In this document: piece after piece, positions 19,931 to 28,972 of the stretch
Layout: each line of letters begins with the position of its first letter
Numbering within the stretch: the stretch's first letter is position 1
Source: Aureococcus anophagefferens
Lineage: Eukaryota; Sar; Pelagophyceae; Pelagomonadales; Pelagomonadaceae
NCBI RefSeq assembly: GCF_000186865.1
Contig: NW_008705588.1
Coordinates: 108,340 to 172,339 of the forward strand
Direction: 5' to 3'
DNA length: 64,000 nucleotides
Notes under the pieces: generated by a model
What the model was told of the DNA's origin: nothing
The model's database searches: none
Seen by the model: only the letters and a program-made list of their open reading frames with translations
Position numbers and translations under genes: made by a program

Positions 19931-20800
19931 ATGCGACCGTGCACTGTCGCGCTACTGCCAGCGCTGGCGGCCGCTCATAGCATCGCGCGCCTCTCGCGCG
20001 CAGCCATCGACGCGTGCCGCGGCCTCGATTGCTGGCCGGAGCCGGAGGACGCTGCGTTGGCGTGCTTCCACGCGATCGCAGCGCTCGACGACGACGACGA
20101 CGACACGACATGCCCGGTGCCGCCGCAGGGCGAGTTCGCCTTCGCTCCGGACGTCGCGTTCGACGACCGCTTCGCGGTCGCGGAACCGCTCGCCCGCGCC
20201 GGCGACGGCGCCGCGATGCAGACGGTCGGCCTGCTGCGCTACTACGGCGTCGGCGGCCCCCCGAAGGACGACCGTGCGAGCGCGCGGTGGCACGCGGCGG
20301 CGGCCGCGCGCGGTAACTGCGACGGCCTCGCCGTGCTCGGCGGCTGCGTGCGCCGCGGCGTCGGCGCGGACCGGCTCGAGGACGCGGGCGTGTCCCTCGT
20401 CGAGGCCGCCGCGGCGGCGGGCAGCCCCGTGGGCCTCTGCAAGCTGGGCGTCCTCTATACCGACGGCGACTCCGGCCTGCCGCGGGACGCTACCCGTGCC
20501 TACGATCTCTTCGATCGGGCCGCGGCGTCCGGCTCCGCGCTCGGCCTCTTCAACCACGGCTGGGCGCTCGTGCACGGCGTCGGCGCGCCCCGCGACGTCG
20601 ACCGCGGTCTGGCCCAGTGGGCCGCGGCGGCGCGCCTCGCGCCCGACGACGGCGCGGAGGAGGCCTCGTTTTTTCTGTGGGCGGAGCGCGGCCGCATGGA
20701 CCGGGAGCAGCGCGCGCGGTACCGGCCGGACGCGTGCCTCCGCCTCGCCGCGTCGCTCGGCTTCGAGCACGCTGTGGACGAGCTCGCCGCGGGTACGTAA
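19931..20800 (+). CDS. secreted Sel1-like repeat protein
   Basis: 289 residues with a hydrophobic leader (MRPCTVALLPALAAAHSIA); an alternative ATG at 19868 would also give a leader-like start. After a short acidic DDDDDD stretch, Sel1/TPR-like repeats follow: AMQTVGLLRYYGVGGPPKDDRASARWHAAAAARG, then GLAVLGGCVRRGVGADRLEDAGVSLVEAAAAAG, then LCKLGVLYTDGDSGLPRDATRAYDLFDRAAASG, then LFNHGWALVHGVGAPRDVDRGLAQWAAAA. The AxxxLGxxYxxG...D...A.xwxxxAAxxG pattern is diagnostic. Sel1 proteins are scaffolds, for example in ER quality control; no partner can be named. Confidence 0.75.
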   Translation: MRPCTVALLPALAAAHSIARLSRAAIDACRGLDCWPEPEDAALACFHAIAALDDDDDDTTCPVPPQGEFAFAPDVAFDDRFAVAEPLARAGDGAAMQTVGLLRYYGVGGPPKDDRASARWHAAAAARGNCDGLAVLGGCVRRGVGADRLEDAGVSLVEAAAAAGSPVGLCKLGVLYTDGDSGLPRDATRAYDLFDRAAASGSALGLFNHGWALVHGVGAPRDVDRGLAQWAAAARLAPDDGAEEASFFLWAERGRMDREQRARYRPDACLRLAASLGFEHAVDELAAGT

Positions 20801-20988
20801 GATCCGCACGACTGACGCTGTTGTGGCGTAGAACTCATTGACGCTAAGGTGAAGTGATGATGACGAGCTCGCTCGTTGACGCCAAAGTTGAAGGTGAACT
20901 CGGAGGCCTTTGACATGGCGTCTCGTCTCATGTGTCCCCAATGACCTGCGAACCATGACATCGAAGCAACGGTGATGGCAGCCGGGTG

Positions 20989-22098
20989 ATGGCAACCGCT
21001 AAGCTCCTCACAACACTGCTCGTCGCCGCGACCGCGCAGCGCGACTGCGCCTGCGATCCGTCGCTCGGTCTGGCCTGCGCCGAGGCGCGCATCGCGCCGT
21101 GGGAGCGCGACTGGCGCGACCTGCGCTGCGACCTGCGGTGCTGCGCGGAGGCCGCGACGCGCGCCCTGGGCTGGGACGTCGCGGCGAAGGGGCAGGCGGA
21201 TCCCTACGGCGCCCTCGTCGGCGGGCGGTCGCTGCGGCCGTTCTGCGACGGCGAGCTCGGCTGGGACCGGAAGCGACGGGCCTACGCCTACCGGCCGCTG
21301 TCGCCGCCGCCGCCGAATCGCGCCGCCGTCGTCGTCTACTTTCGCGGCATCGGACCCGGCTCCAGGGAGACGCGCGACGCGCGGTCGCCGCTCCTCGCCG
21401 CCGAAGCCGCCGCCCGCGCCCTGAACCGGTCCGCGGCTCTGTTGATCGTCGCCGGCGACGCGACGTTCCCGCCGCCGGGCACGGCGCCCGTCGCGGGCGT
21501 CGACGTCTGGGCCGCGAACCCGGGCCCCGGCGCGACGGCGCTGCCGCTGGGCGTGAGCGCGGGTCCGAACGCGCGGTACGCGCGCGTCGTCGACGGCCTG
21601 CTCGCGGCGCCGGCGCCGAGGCTCGCGGACCGGCCGCGGCGCCTGCTCTGCCGCGGCTACCGCGTCGACGACGCGCGCGCGGCGGCGCTCGCGCGCGTCG
21701 GCGAGTTCTTCGAGGGCTGCGGCCCGGGCCGGCTCGACCGCGACGCCTACTTCGCCGCGCTCCGAGAGAGCCGCTTCGTGCTCTGCCCGCGCGGCTTCGG
21801 CGACGCGACGTTCCGCTTCTACGAGGCGCTGCTCGCCGGCGCCGTGCCCGTCGTCGACACGGCCGGCGACCAGGGCCTCGCGGCGCTCTACGCGGACTTC
21901 CCCGTCGTCGAGCTCGCGTCCTTCGACGAGCTCTCGCCGGCGGTCCTCGACGCCGCGGAGCGCGACCTCGCGGCGCGGCGCCTCGACCTGCGGCGGGCGT
22001 TCCTGCCCTACTGGATAGGGAGGATCGCGCGCGACGCGCGGCCGCGCGAACGGCCGCGGCCGCGGCCGAAAGCGCCCCGCGAGCTCACCGCCCGCTAA
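20989..22098 (+). CDS. exostosin-like glycosyltransferase (GT47/RXYLT1-type), secretory
   Basis: Single exon, 369 residues, starting with a cleavable-looking signal (MATAKLLTTLLVAATAQ). A Cys-rich stretch (CACDPSLGLACAEA, CDLRCCAEA) follows. The core shows RAAVVVYFRGIGPG (about 112), RLADRPRRLLCRGYRVDD (about 209) and the exostosin hallmark RESRFVLCPRGFGDATFRFYEALLAGAVPVV at about 260-290, where nucleotide sugar binds. GT47-type enzymes build glycans in the ER/Golgi. The Arg/Pro-rich tail lacks features. Exact donor and acceptor unknown. Confidence 0.75.
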   Translation: MATAKLLTTLLVAATAQRDCACDPSLGLACAEARIAPWERDWRDLRCDLRCCAEAATRALGWDVAAKGQADPYGALVGGRSLRPFCDGELGWDRKRRAYAYRPLSPPPPNRAAVVVYFRGIGPGSRETRDARSPLLAAEAAARALNRSAALLIVAGDATFPPPGTAPVAGVDVWAANPGPGATALPLGVSAGPNARYARVVDGLLAAPAPRLADRPRRLLCRGYRVDDARAAALARVGEFFEGCGPGRLDRDAYFAALRESRFVLCPRGFGDATFRFYEALLAGAVPVVDTAGDQGLAALYADFPVVELASFDELSPAVLDAAERDLAARRLDLRRAFLPYWIGRIARDARPRERPRPRPKAPRELTAR

Positions 22099-22158
22099 AG
22101 GTCGGCCTGGAGCTCGCGCCCTCAGTAAGAGCAGGTCGGCCTGTCAGTTAAGACCCCC

Positions 22159-22986
22159 TTACTCGCCCGCGATGCGCCGCGTCTTCGGCGCTGTGAGCTC
22201 GACGTCGTCGACGGCGACGGGCGCGTAGTCGGGCGCGGTTTGCGGCGCGCCGGGCTGTAGGAAGAGCTTGAGGTAGGCCAGCACGACCACGAGGGCGAGG
22301 CTGTGCCAGGCGAGGATGTAGGCGCCGACGTCGACGCGGCTCGCCGCGGCCGTGAGCGTGAGGCCCGTCTGGCCGCCGAAGAACGTGTAGGCCGCGAAGA
22401 CGAAACACGCGCCGCTCTCGCGCGGGCTCGCGACCTGGACCCGGAGCCAGGCGGCGAGCGCGACCCAGGCCGCCGTCGCGCCGTGCATCGCGACGCCGAA
22501 GTCGTTCGGCTGCTTGTGCGCCCAGATGAACCAGCACCAGGAGAACGCGAACCAGACGTGGGGCGCGCGGCGCAGCTTCTCGCCGCTCGCCGGGTCGAGC
22601 CGCGGCGCGAGGAGGAAGCCCGCGCCGCACAGACCGATGACGACGCACATCCACGCGTGGAGGCCGTGCCGCATGTAGTGCATCGCGAAGCCGTCGAGGC
22701 CCTTGACGAGCGCGCGGCTCAGCGCCTCGCCGGCGACGTAGGCGAAGGCGACGAAGATGGAGAGCCGGCCCTCGATCGCGCAGCGCTTGCGCCAGGGCCA
22801 GTCGTGGCACAGCGCCGTGACGCCGATGGCCGCAATGAAGATCGACGGGCCCAGGTGGCCGGGGAACTGCTCCGCGGTCTGCGGAGAGCGCCAGATGTCC
22901 GCGACGTGGCAGACGTAGGTGACGACGGCGACCTGCGCCGCGGCGAGCACCGCGTGGACCTTCGTCGCGGGCGTGAGCCAGGACAT
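22159..22986 (-). CDS. polytopic membrane protein, unknown function
   Basis: Single exon, 275 residues. Hydrophobic segments recur from end to end: HAVLAAAQVAVVTYVCHVA, PSIFIAAIGVTALC, LSIFVAFAYVAGEAL, HAWMCVVIGLCGAGFLLA, VWFAFSWCWFIWA, ATAAWVALAAWL, GACFVFAAYTFFGG and YILAWHSLALVVVLAYLKLFL. This suggests about eight helices and a hydrophilic C-terminal tail. I do not recognise the family. It is divergent from tyrosinase 2 with 216 bp between starts. Confidence 0.6.
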   Translation of the reverse strand: MSWLTPATKVHAVLAAAQVAVVTYVCHVADIWRSPQTAEQFPGHLGPSIFIAAIGVTALCHDWPWRKRCAIEGRLSIFVAFAYVAGEALSRALVKGLDGFAMHYMRHGLHAWMCVVIGLCGAGFLLAPRLDPASGEKLRRAPHVWFAFSWCWFIWAHKQPNDFGVAMHGATAAWVALAAWLRVQVASPRESGACFVFAAYTFFGGQTGLTLTAAASRVDVGAYILAWHSLALVVVLAYLKLFLQPGAPQTAPDYAPVAVDDVELTAPKTRRIAGE

Positions 22987-23202
22987 CGCAAGCTAAGGAC
23001 GCTTTGAGCGCCGCGAGGTCCGCGTCGTCGTCCTCGACGTCGTCGCGGGCGTCGAGCACGACCGCTGCGGCAATTCTGACCCCAATCCTCAACCACTTGT
23101 GTATCTGCGTGGGAGGCAGCCCAATTCGACGACGCGAGGTACCTCGTCTGTCGTCGGCGGCCACCCTCGTCGACGGCGGCCGCGTCTGGCCCGGAGCGAG
23201 GC

Positions 23203-25383
23203 ATGGCGGGCTACGGGTCCAGCGGCGCCGACGTGCCCGCGTGCCGGGACGACGGCGACCTCTTCCAGGCCGCGGCGGACGGCGCGCCCGCCGCGCCCGG
23301 CGGCGGCGCGCGGCGGCGGGGGCTCGTCGCGGGCGCCTGCGCGGCGGCCGTCGTGGTCCTCGCGTCGGCGTGGCGCGGGTCCGCGGCGGCGCCCCTCGGG
23401 TCGGCGTCCCTGGCCGCCGTCGCCGCGGCGGCGGCGGCGGACGCGGACGACGACCACCCGAACGCCGGCGAGGCTCCCGGCGTCATCATGGCCTACAACG
23501 CGTACCAGCTCCGGGGCGACGACTTCGCCGGCGAGGGCTACCCCTTCGTCGCCCGCGGCGCCGTCGTCGAGCCCCACCGGGAGACCGTGCTCTACGCGAA
23601 GCACCTCGGCGTCGCCTCCGCGCACGCGTGGACGCTCGCGGGCCCCGGCGGCGAGGCGCTCCTGAAAACGCAGAGCGCCGAGCGCCTCGACGGCGGCGCC
23701 GCGGGCGTCCAGCTCGCCCTGCGCCACACCTTCACGCAGCTCGGCGTGCACACCGCGCGGCTCGCCGTGAGCGGCGACGGCGCCGGCGCGCGCGAGCTGT
23801 TGGCAACCGGCGTGCCCGGCGTCCACGGCCGGTCGAACTCGAGCCTGCTGACGAACGCGTCGAGCGCCCACAAGGCCTACGAGCGCGAGTTGTTGTCGAC
23901 TTATGTGAGACGCAACATCTACACGACGTCGCGCGGCGACCGCGACCGGTTCCTCGACAGCTTCGTCAACCTGCAGGCGATGAGCGACGCCGAGGCCCAG
24001 ACCTGGGGCCCGGACTGCCACCCCTTATCCTACTTCCTGTCCATCCACCTCGAGATGGCCGCGGGCCGCGTCTCCGACAAGTTCCACGACGGCATGGGCT
24101 TCCTGACGCAGCACGCGTCGCTGACGAACGAGTTCGAGCTCGCGCTGCAGGCGCTCGACCCGACGGTGACCATCCCCTACTGGGACTACACGCGCGAGGG
24201 CGAGGCCGTCTTCGAGGCGGACACGCTCGCCGCCGCCTGGGACACGGAGCTCTGGAACGACACGTGGTTCGGCTCGTCCGGCGGGCCGTTGCACACCGTG
24301 ACGACGGGGCGCTTCGCGTACCAGGTCATCGGGTCCGCGGGCAACGCGTCGCTGACGTCGAACCCCTACGGCCTCCTGCGCGCGCCCTGGAACGTGAACA
24401 AGTCGCCCTTCGTGAGCCGGCTCCACAAGTTCTGCAACTACTCCATGGGCTACTCGATCTGGCCCCGGTGCGAGACGCACTGGAATTTAACCTTCTCCGC
24501 GTCCTACGATTCCTTCTACGACTGGATCTGGCAGGCGGGCTACGCGCCCCACGGGCCCGTCCACTACTACATCGGCGGCTACACGAACTGCGGCGACCTA
24601 TTGGACGAGCTCGAGTACGTCGCGGGCGCGGACTCGCGCGGCGCGATCGAGTCGTTCGCGCGGATGATGGTCGTCCTGCCCAAGCAGCTCTACCGCGCCT
24701 TCATGACCAACTCGCCGACTTGCGCCATGGACGTGCCCCAGGAGGAGTGCCACATGATCTGCACGCAGTCCATGAAGAAGCCGGGCATGGTCGACGACTT
24801 CATGCGCGTCGTCACCGAGGTCGCGGAGGGCCTCAGCGGCACGGGCATCCCCGTGGACTACAAGTGGCTCCAGACCATGAACGAGTCCCAGGCGGAGCAC
24901 CTGGCCAACGTCTTCTGCACGACGCCCTTCTCGCCGGGCGAGCAGATCGAGGCCGCGTCGCCCGTCGACGTGTCCTTCTGGCCCATCCACCCGACGGTCG
25001 AGCGCCTCCTCCAGTACAAGCGCCTCGTCCACGACTTCACGGACGTGACCTGGAACAACCCCGGCGAGATCGACGGCGAGACGACGTGGTACTGCCAGGA
25101 GGGCATCACCGTCTACGCCGCGAACCTCCACGGCGAGACGGACAACTGCAAGGGCCACCACGCGACGGACATGACGCTCTTCAAGAGCCGCGTCAAGACG
25201 GAGCAGGGCTTCGACCGCCAGTTCCTCTCCAACATCGAGCTCCTATACGCCATCAGCCCGGAGACGTACCGCATGGGCTACATCTACGACAACTTCAAGT
25301 GGGACCACTGCGCCGACAAGGGCTGGGACTTCCCGAAGCCCTCCTGGGTCATCGAGGCCGAGGGCGACGGCGGCGCCTTCTGA
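23203..25383 (+). CDS. tyrosinase-family binuclear copper protein 2 (membrane-anchored)
   Basis: Single exon, 726 residues. A membrane anchor (GLVAGACAAAVVVLASAW, about 38-58) follows a short cytosolic N-terminus. A beta-rich region (about 90-210) precedes the copper domain. CuA is FHDGMGFLTQHASLTNEFELALQAL followed by TIPYWDY (about 294-330). CuB has HGPVHYYIGGYTNC (about 450) and VDVSFWPIHPTVERLLQYKRL (about 587). As in the paralogue at 954-3144 the first His of the CuB HH pair is replaced (Ile here). Asn-x-Ser/Thr sites (NSS, NAS, NES) fit a glycosylated lumenal domain. It shares YGLLRAPWN with the paralogue but has no intron there, so the introner in copy 1 was inserted after, or lost since, the duplication. 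Confidence 0.85.
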   Translation: MAGYGSSGADVPACRDDGDLFQAAADGAPAAPGGGARRRGLVAGACAAAVVVLASAWRGSAAAPLGSASLAAVAAAAAADADDDHPNAGEAPGVIMAYNAYQLRGDDFAGEGYPFVARGAVVEPHRETVLYAKHLGVASAHAWTLAGPGGEALLKTQSAERLDGGAAGVQLALRHTFTQLGVHTARLAVSGDGAGARELLATGVPGVHGRSNSSLLTNASSAHKAYERELLSTYVRRNIYTTSRGDRDRFLDSFVNLQAMSDAEAQTWGPDCHPLSYFLSIHLEMAAGRVSDKFHDGMGFLTQHASLTNEFELALQALDPTVTIPYWDYTREGEAVFEADTLAAAWDTELWNDTWFGSSGGPLHTVTTGRFAYQVIGSAGNASLTSNPYGLLRAPWNVNKSPFVSRLHKFCNYSMGYSIWPRCETHWNLTFSASYDSFYDWIWQAGYAPHGPVHYYIGGYTNCGDLLDELEYVAGADSRGAIESFARMMVVLPKQLYRAFMTNSPTCAMDVPQEECHMICTQSMKKPGMVDDFMRVVTEVAEGLSGTGIPVDYKWLQTMNESQAEHLANVFCTTPFSPGEQIEAASPVDVSFWPIHPTVERLLQYKRLVHDFTDVTWNNPGEIDGETTWYCQEGITVYAANLHGETDNCKGHHATDMTLFKSRVKTEQGFDRQFLSNIELLYAISPETYRMGYIYDNFKWDHCADKGWDFPKPSWVIEAEGDGGAF

Positions 25384-25402
25384 GCCCCGCCCCCCCCCCG
25401 CC

Positions 25403-25569
25403 GCGCGTAAGCACCGCGTCCTCTTAGTCCGCGGCCGAGCGCCGCGTCGACGAGCTCCTCCGCGGAGGGCGTGCGCGTAAGCACCGCGTCCTCTTAGTCC
25501 GCGGCCGGGCCCCAGTCGCTGTCGCGGCCGAGCGCCGCGTCGACGAGCTCCTCCGCGGAGGGCGTGCGC
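25403..25569. repeat. partial tandem duplication over the antiporter 3' end
   Basis: GCGCGTAAGCACCGCGTCCT and its continuation (about 35 nt) occur at 25403 and again 70 bases later at 25473. The adjacent block beginning GCGGCCGAGCGCCGCGTCG occurs at 25431 and at 25524, offset 93. The second unit contains about 23 extra nucleotides. The unit covers the last codons and stop of the Na+/H+ antiporter, so a second C-terminal end lies just past the real stop on the minus strand. Confidence 0.8.
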
Positions 25570-27510
25570 TGGCGGCTCGAGAGCGGCGGCGGCTTCGGCG
25601 GCGCCGAAACCGCCGGGTCCGGCGCGGGCAGGAGTGGCGCGTTGAGGCGCGCCGCGTCGCCGGGCGGCGGCGCGCCGCGAAGCACGCCGGGGAGACATAC
25701 GGGCGCGAGGCCGCCGAGCGCGAAGGTCGTGAACAAGACGACGGCGAGCGTCATGGCCTTCATCTCCCGGTCGAAGGCCGTGCCGCCGTCCGTCACGACG
25801 TCCTTGGGCGGGAGCGACGCCGCGAGGACCCACGAGGTGCAGCCGCGGATGCCGGCGAAGAAGAGCGCCGCGGACGTGGCGAAGACGCCCCGCGATGTCC
25901 GCGGCGCGCGCGGGGAAACGCCCGCGGCCCGCGCGCGCGACGCCTTGCGCCGCGCGGCCCAGCGGTCCGCGGCCGCGAACGCCGCGACGAGCGGCACCGT
26001 CGACGCGAGGCGCCCGAGGAGCGCGGCGGCGACGGCGAGCGCCGCGAGCTTCGCGTCCCATTTCACGGCGCCGGAGGTCTCGACGACGACGACGCCGAGG
26101 TAGCAGAACACGAGCGTCTCGTTGAGGAGCGCGACGGTCCGCGAGAGCTCGCGCGCGGCGCGCTCGCCCTCGCCGCCGAGGAGCGGCAGCGCGAACGCGT
26201 CGAGGAGCAGCGCGGCGACGACGAGGCCGAGCACGGACGAGATGTCGAGCGCGAGGCCCACGTAGTAGGGCACGAGGCAGAGGAAGAGGAAGAGCGCCGC
26301 GTCCGCCGCGGGCGCGGCGCCGCGGCGCCGGCCGAGGCGCAAGAGCGCGTAGGCGACCGCGGCGGCACCGGCGCCGATGGCGACGGCGAGGACGCTCGAG
26401 CGGCAGAAGTCGCCGACGACGCCCGCCCAGGCGCCCGCGCGGCCCCAGACGTCGGCGCCGGGCGCCTCGACCAACCGCTTCGCGAAGGCCGCGTAGAGCT
26501 GGAACGACACCGCGTCGTTCAGGATCGACTCGCCGAAGACGCCGATGTAGAGCGCGCTTTTCGGCGAGACGTGGAGCCGGTCCTTGAGGATGGCGAGGAT
26601 CGCGCACGGGTCCGTGGGGGCGATCAGCGAGCCGAAGGTCAGCGCCTCCGCGGCGCTCCAGCCCGTCGCTCCGGCCACCGCGAGGGCCGTCGCGACCGTG
26701 CTCAGCGACGTGCCCACGACGGCGAACGCGACGACGCGCGCCGCGTGGCGCCGGAGCGCGCGCTTGTCGACCTCGAGCGTCGCGTCGAGCAAGATCGGCG
26801 GCAGCATGACGAACATGAAGAGATCGTCGCCTACCAAGCACGTCGGTAACGATTTTTCATCGTTTCCCCACCCGAAAACTCTCGAAAATCGTCACGGCCG
26901 CAGGACGCTGGTCGTCGCTGAAGCGGATCGAAGCGAAGTCCCCGCCTCCGACGCCGCGGTACGCGCGGAGCGCGAGGCCCAGCGCCGCGCCGCTCAAGAT
27001 GACCCAGGCGACGTCCGGGAAGACGGCGTCGAGGCGCCAGGCGGCGGAGGCGGCGCGCGCGAGGCTCGCGACGACGACGACGACGACGACGCCGATGAGG
27101 TCGGACGCCGTGAGGCCGCCGACGCCCGCGCTCCCGGAGACGGCCGCGCGCGCGCAGCCGAGCCGCTCGTAGGCGCGCCGGCCCTCGTCGCAGCAGCCGT
27201 CGCGCGTCGCGGGGCGCTTCGGGCTGCGGCAGATGCCCCTCCGGAAGAGCCAGACGAGGTGGTCGCAGGTCAGCGCCGTCGTGTTGAAATGCTCGCGTAG
27301 GTCGCGGCGGCACTTGGCGAACGCGCCTTCTGGTGGGGGCGGCGCGGCGGCTGCTTCGTCCTCGAGAGCGCTTGCGCGCGCGCGCTGCTCCTCGGCGCCC
27401 GTCCGTTCCTCATGGGCTGCGGCTCCGACCACGCCCAGCCCGCCCTCCGGCAGCGCCGCCACTTCCACAAAAGCGACGACGAGCAGCCCAAATAGCAGGC
27501 GCAGGCCCAT
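25494..27510 (-). CDS. Na+/H+ antiporter (CPA1/NHE family)
   Basis: Exons 27510-26919 and 26830-25494 give 642 residues. A signal peptide (MGLRLLFGLLVVAFVEVAA) is followed by a Cys-containing lumenal domain (CRRDLREHFNTTALTCDHLVWLFRRGICRSP, RDGCCDEGRRAYERLGC), unusual for the family. Two hydrophobic segments precede the antiporter core: DLFMFVMLPPILLDATLEVD (the LPPI motif, about 200), GSLIAPTDPCAILAIL, FGESILNDAVSFQLY (the ESLNDAxs ion-binding motif) and GIRGCTSWVLAASLP. These motifs fix the CPA1 family, which exchanges Na+ or K+ for H+. It is divergent from a sulfotransferase with only 61 bp between start codons. The splice (FS|DDLFMF) is at a group D introner. Confidence 0.88.
26831..26918 (-). 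mobile_element. introner, compact group D (intron of the Na+/H+ antiporter)
   Basis: This 88-nt intron has TSD GCGACGAC at its 5' side and GCGACGAT at its 3' side on the coding strand (7 of 8 identical; plus-strand 26911-26918 and 26823-26830). The element runs CAGCGTCCTGCGGCCGTGAC to GACGTGCTTGGTAG. The donor is GC, the acceptor TAG. It is closely similar to the copy at 5182-5269. Confidence 0.88.
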
Positions 27511-27571
27511 CGGATCCTTCCTGGTGCAACTCCACGGCACCTCGCCGTTGTTGCCCTTCTTATTCGAGACG

Positions 27572-28952
27572 ATGCGGCTGCCCATTATAGCGTTGCTCGG
27601 GTCCGCGAACGCCTTCGGCAACGTGACGCGGCGCCTCGACGCTTTGCCGCGGCCCGTCGCCGTCGCGGCCGTGGGCCCGGCGCCCAAGGCCGTCATCCTC
27701 TTCACGCACCTGCGGCGCTGCGGCGGGAGCTTCGTCGAGGACGCGGTGCTCAAGCCCCACGTCGCCGCGGCGAAGCTGGGCAAGCCCCTCCTGTGCAAGG
27801 AGGGCGAGCTCGCGCGCCACGCGCGGCTCGCGCCGGCCGCGCGCGACCGGTTCGCGCGCGACCTCGCGGCCGCGCCGCTCGTCTGGCGCCACTGCCCCTA
27901 CGGCGTCCACGCGCTCGCGGCGCCGGCGCGGCCCTACGTCTACGTGACCATGCTGCGCCGCCCCTTCGCGCGCCTCGCGTCCTGGTTCGCCTACTGCGAC
28001 GCCTACTCCAAGGACAAGTGCCACACGGCGCCGTACCGCGCGCGCGGCCCGGGCTCGAGGATGCTCGCGTTCTACGACGCGCGGCGCCGCAAGTACGCGG
28101 CCGTGCCGCCGGCGAAGATCGAGGCCGCGCGCAACGCGCCCGTGGCCAAGCTCGCGACCTTCCACCCGAACTGGCTCGAGTACGCGCTCGACGACAACTA
28201 CGCGACGCGCATGCGCGCGGCCGGGCGGGAAACAAACATAGTCAGCACGACTTCAATATGTTCGCACGGTTTCGACATACGTGCTTCATCGTCTGAAAAG
28301 AACCCGCCGAGAGAAAACGATCCGTCCAAAAATCAGCCGAAACGACGTCGATGCGACCGAGCTCGAGAAGTTTTTGCCGGACAGGGCGTTCCACCGGTTG
28401 TTTCCGGCCCAGGCTCGCGGGCGGCGCGTTCCACGACCACCCCGTGCCCCTGCCGCCGGCGGCGCTCGACGCCGCGCTGGAACACGCGGCGACGGAGTAC
28501 GCCTTCGTGGGCACGCTCGAGCGCCAGGCCGAGTCGCTCTGCGTGCTCGGCGCGCTCCTCGGCGCGCGCGTCGCGCCGGCCCGCGGCGACAAGCACAAGG
28601 GGCCGACGACGCACACGAAGGCGTCGGACCTCCCCGCGGACTTCGTCGACGCGTTCGCCGCCTACAGGGCAGGACAAGAGAGCGAAATTCCCAACTTCAA
28701 AGGCTCCTTTCTCGGCCGTTTTCCACTCGTTTCGGCTGATTTTTGGACGAGCGATCATCTCTCGGAACGGTCTCGAAGCGTGAATGCTTTTCCCGTAACG
28801 CGCGCGCGCGGAACACTCACGTTGAAGCGACGTTGAATCACCCTTGTGCTGCCCAGGCCGCGTACGCGAAGCTCGACGACGCGCTCTACGCGCGGGCCGA
28901 CGAGCTCCTCGCGGCCCACGTCGCGCGCTTCCCCGCGTGCGCGCCCCCCTAG
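27572..28952 (+). CDS. Golgi-type sulfotransferase (heparan-sulfotransferase-like)
   Basis: Three exons (27572-28212, 28413-28656, 28857-28952) give 326 residues; both introns are introners of different groups. The N-terminus (MRLPIIALLGSANAFG) is a short signal sequence. The phosphosulfate-binding motif is VILFTHLRRCGGSFVEDAVL (about 40-60) and the 3'-phosphate motif is YVYVTMLRRPFARLASWFAYCD (about 125-146), as in the Sulfotransfer_2 family. The downstream exons continue in frame (ATRM|LAGGAFHDHPVPLPP and DAF|AAYAKLDDALYARADELL). Likely role: sulfation of secreted polysaccharide; acceptor unknown. Confidence 0.78.
28213..28412 (+). mobile_element. introner, group A (diverged), sense orientation, GC donor
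   Basis: Intron of 200 nt. The TSD is GCGCGCGG at 28213-28220 and GCTCGCGG at 28413-28420 (7 of 8). The element end TTGTTTCCGGCCCAG and start CGGGCGGGAAACAAAC are inverted copies, diverged from the type repeat. The interior (GACTTCAAT, CGTCCAAAAATCAGCCGAA, GACCGAGCTCGAGAAGTTTT) places it in group A. The donor is GC. Confidence 0.85.
28657..28856 (+). mobile_element. introner, group B (second intron of the sulfotransferase), GC donor
   Basis: Intron of 200 nt with TSD GCCGCCTA (28657-28664) and GCCGCGTA (28857-28864), 7 of 8 identical. The element begins CAGGGCAGGACAAGAG and ends CCTTGTGCTGCCCAG, an imperfect inverted repeat. It contains the shared core TTCGGCTGATTTTTGGACGA. The donor is GC from the TSD and the acceptor AG is in the terminal repeat. 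Confidence 0.9.
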
Positions 28953-28972
28953 GGTCCGTGTCTATGTGCATG

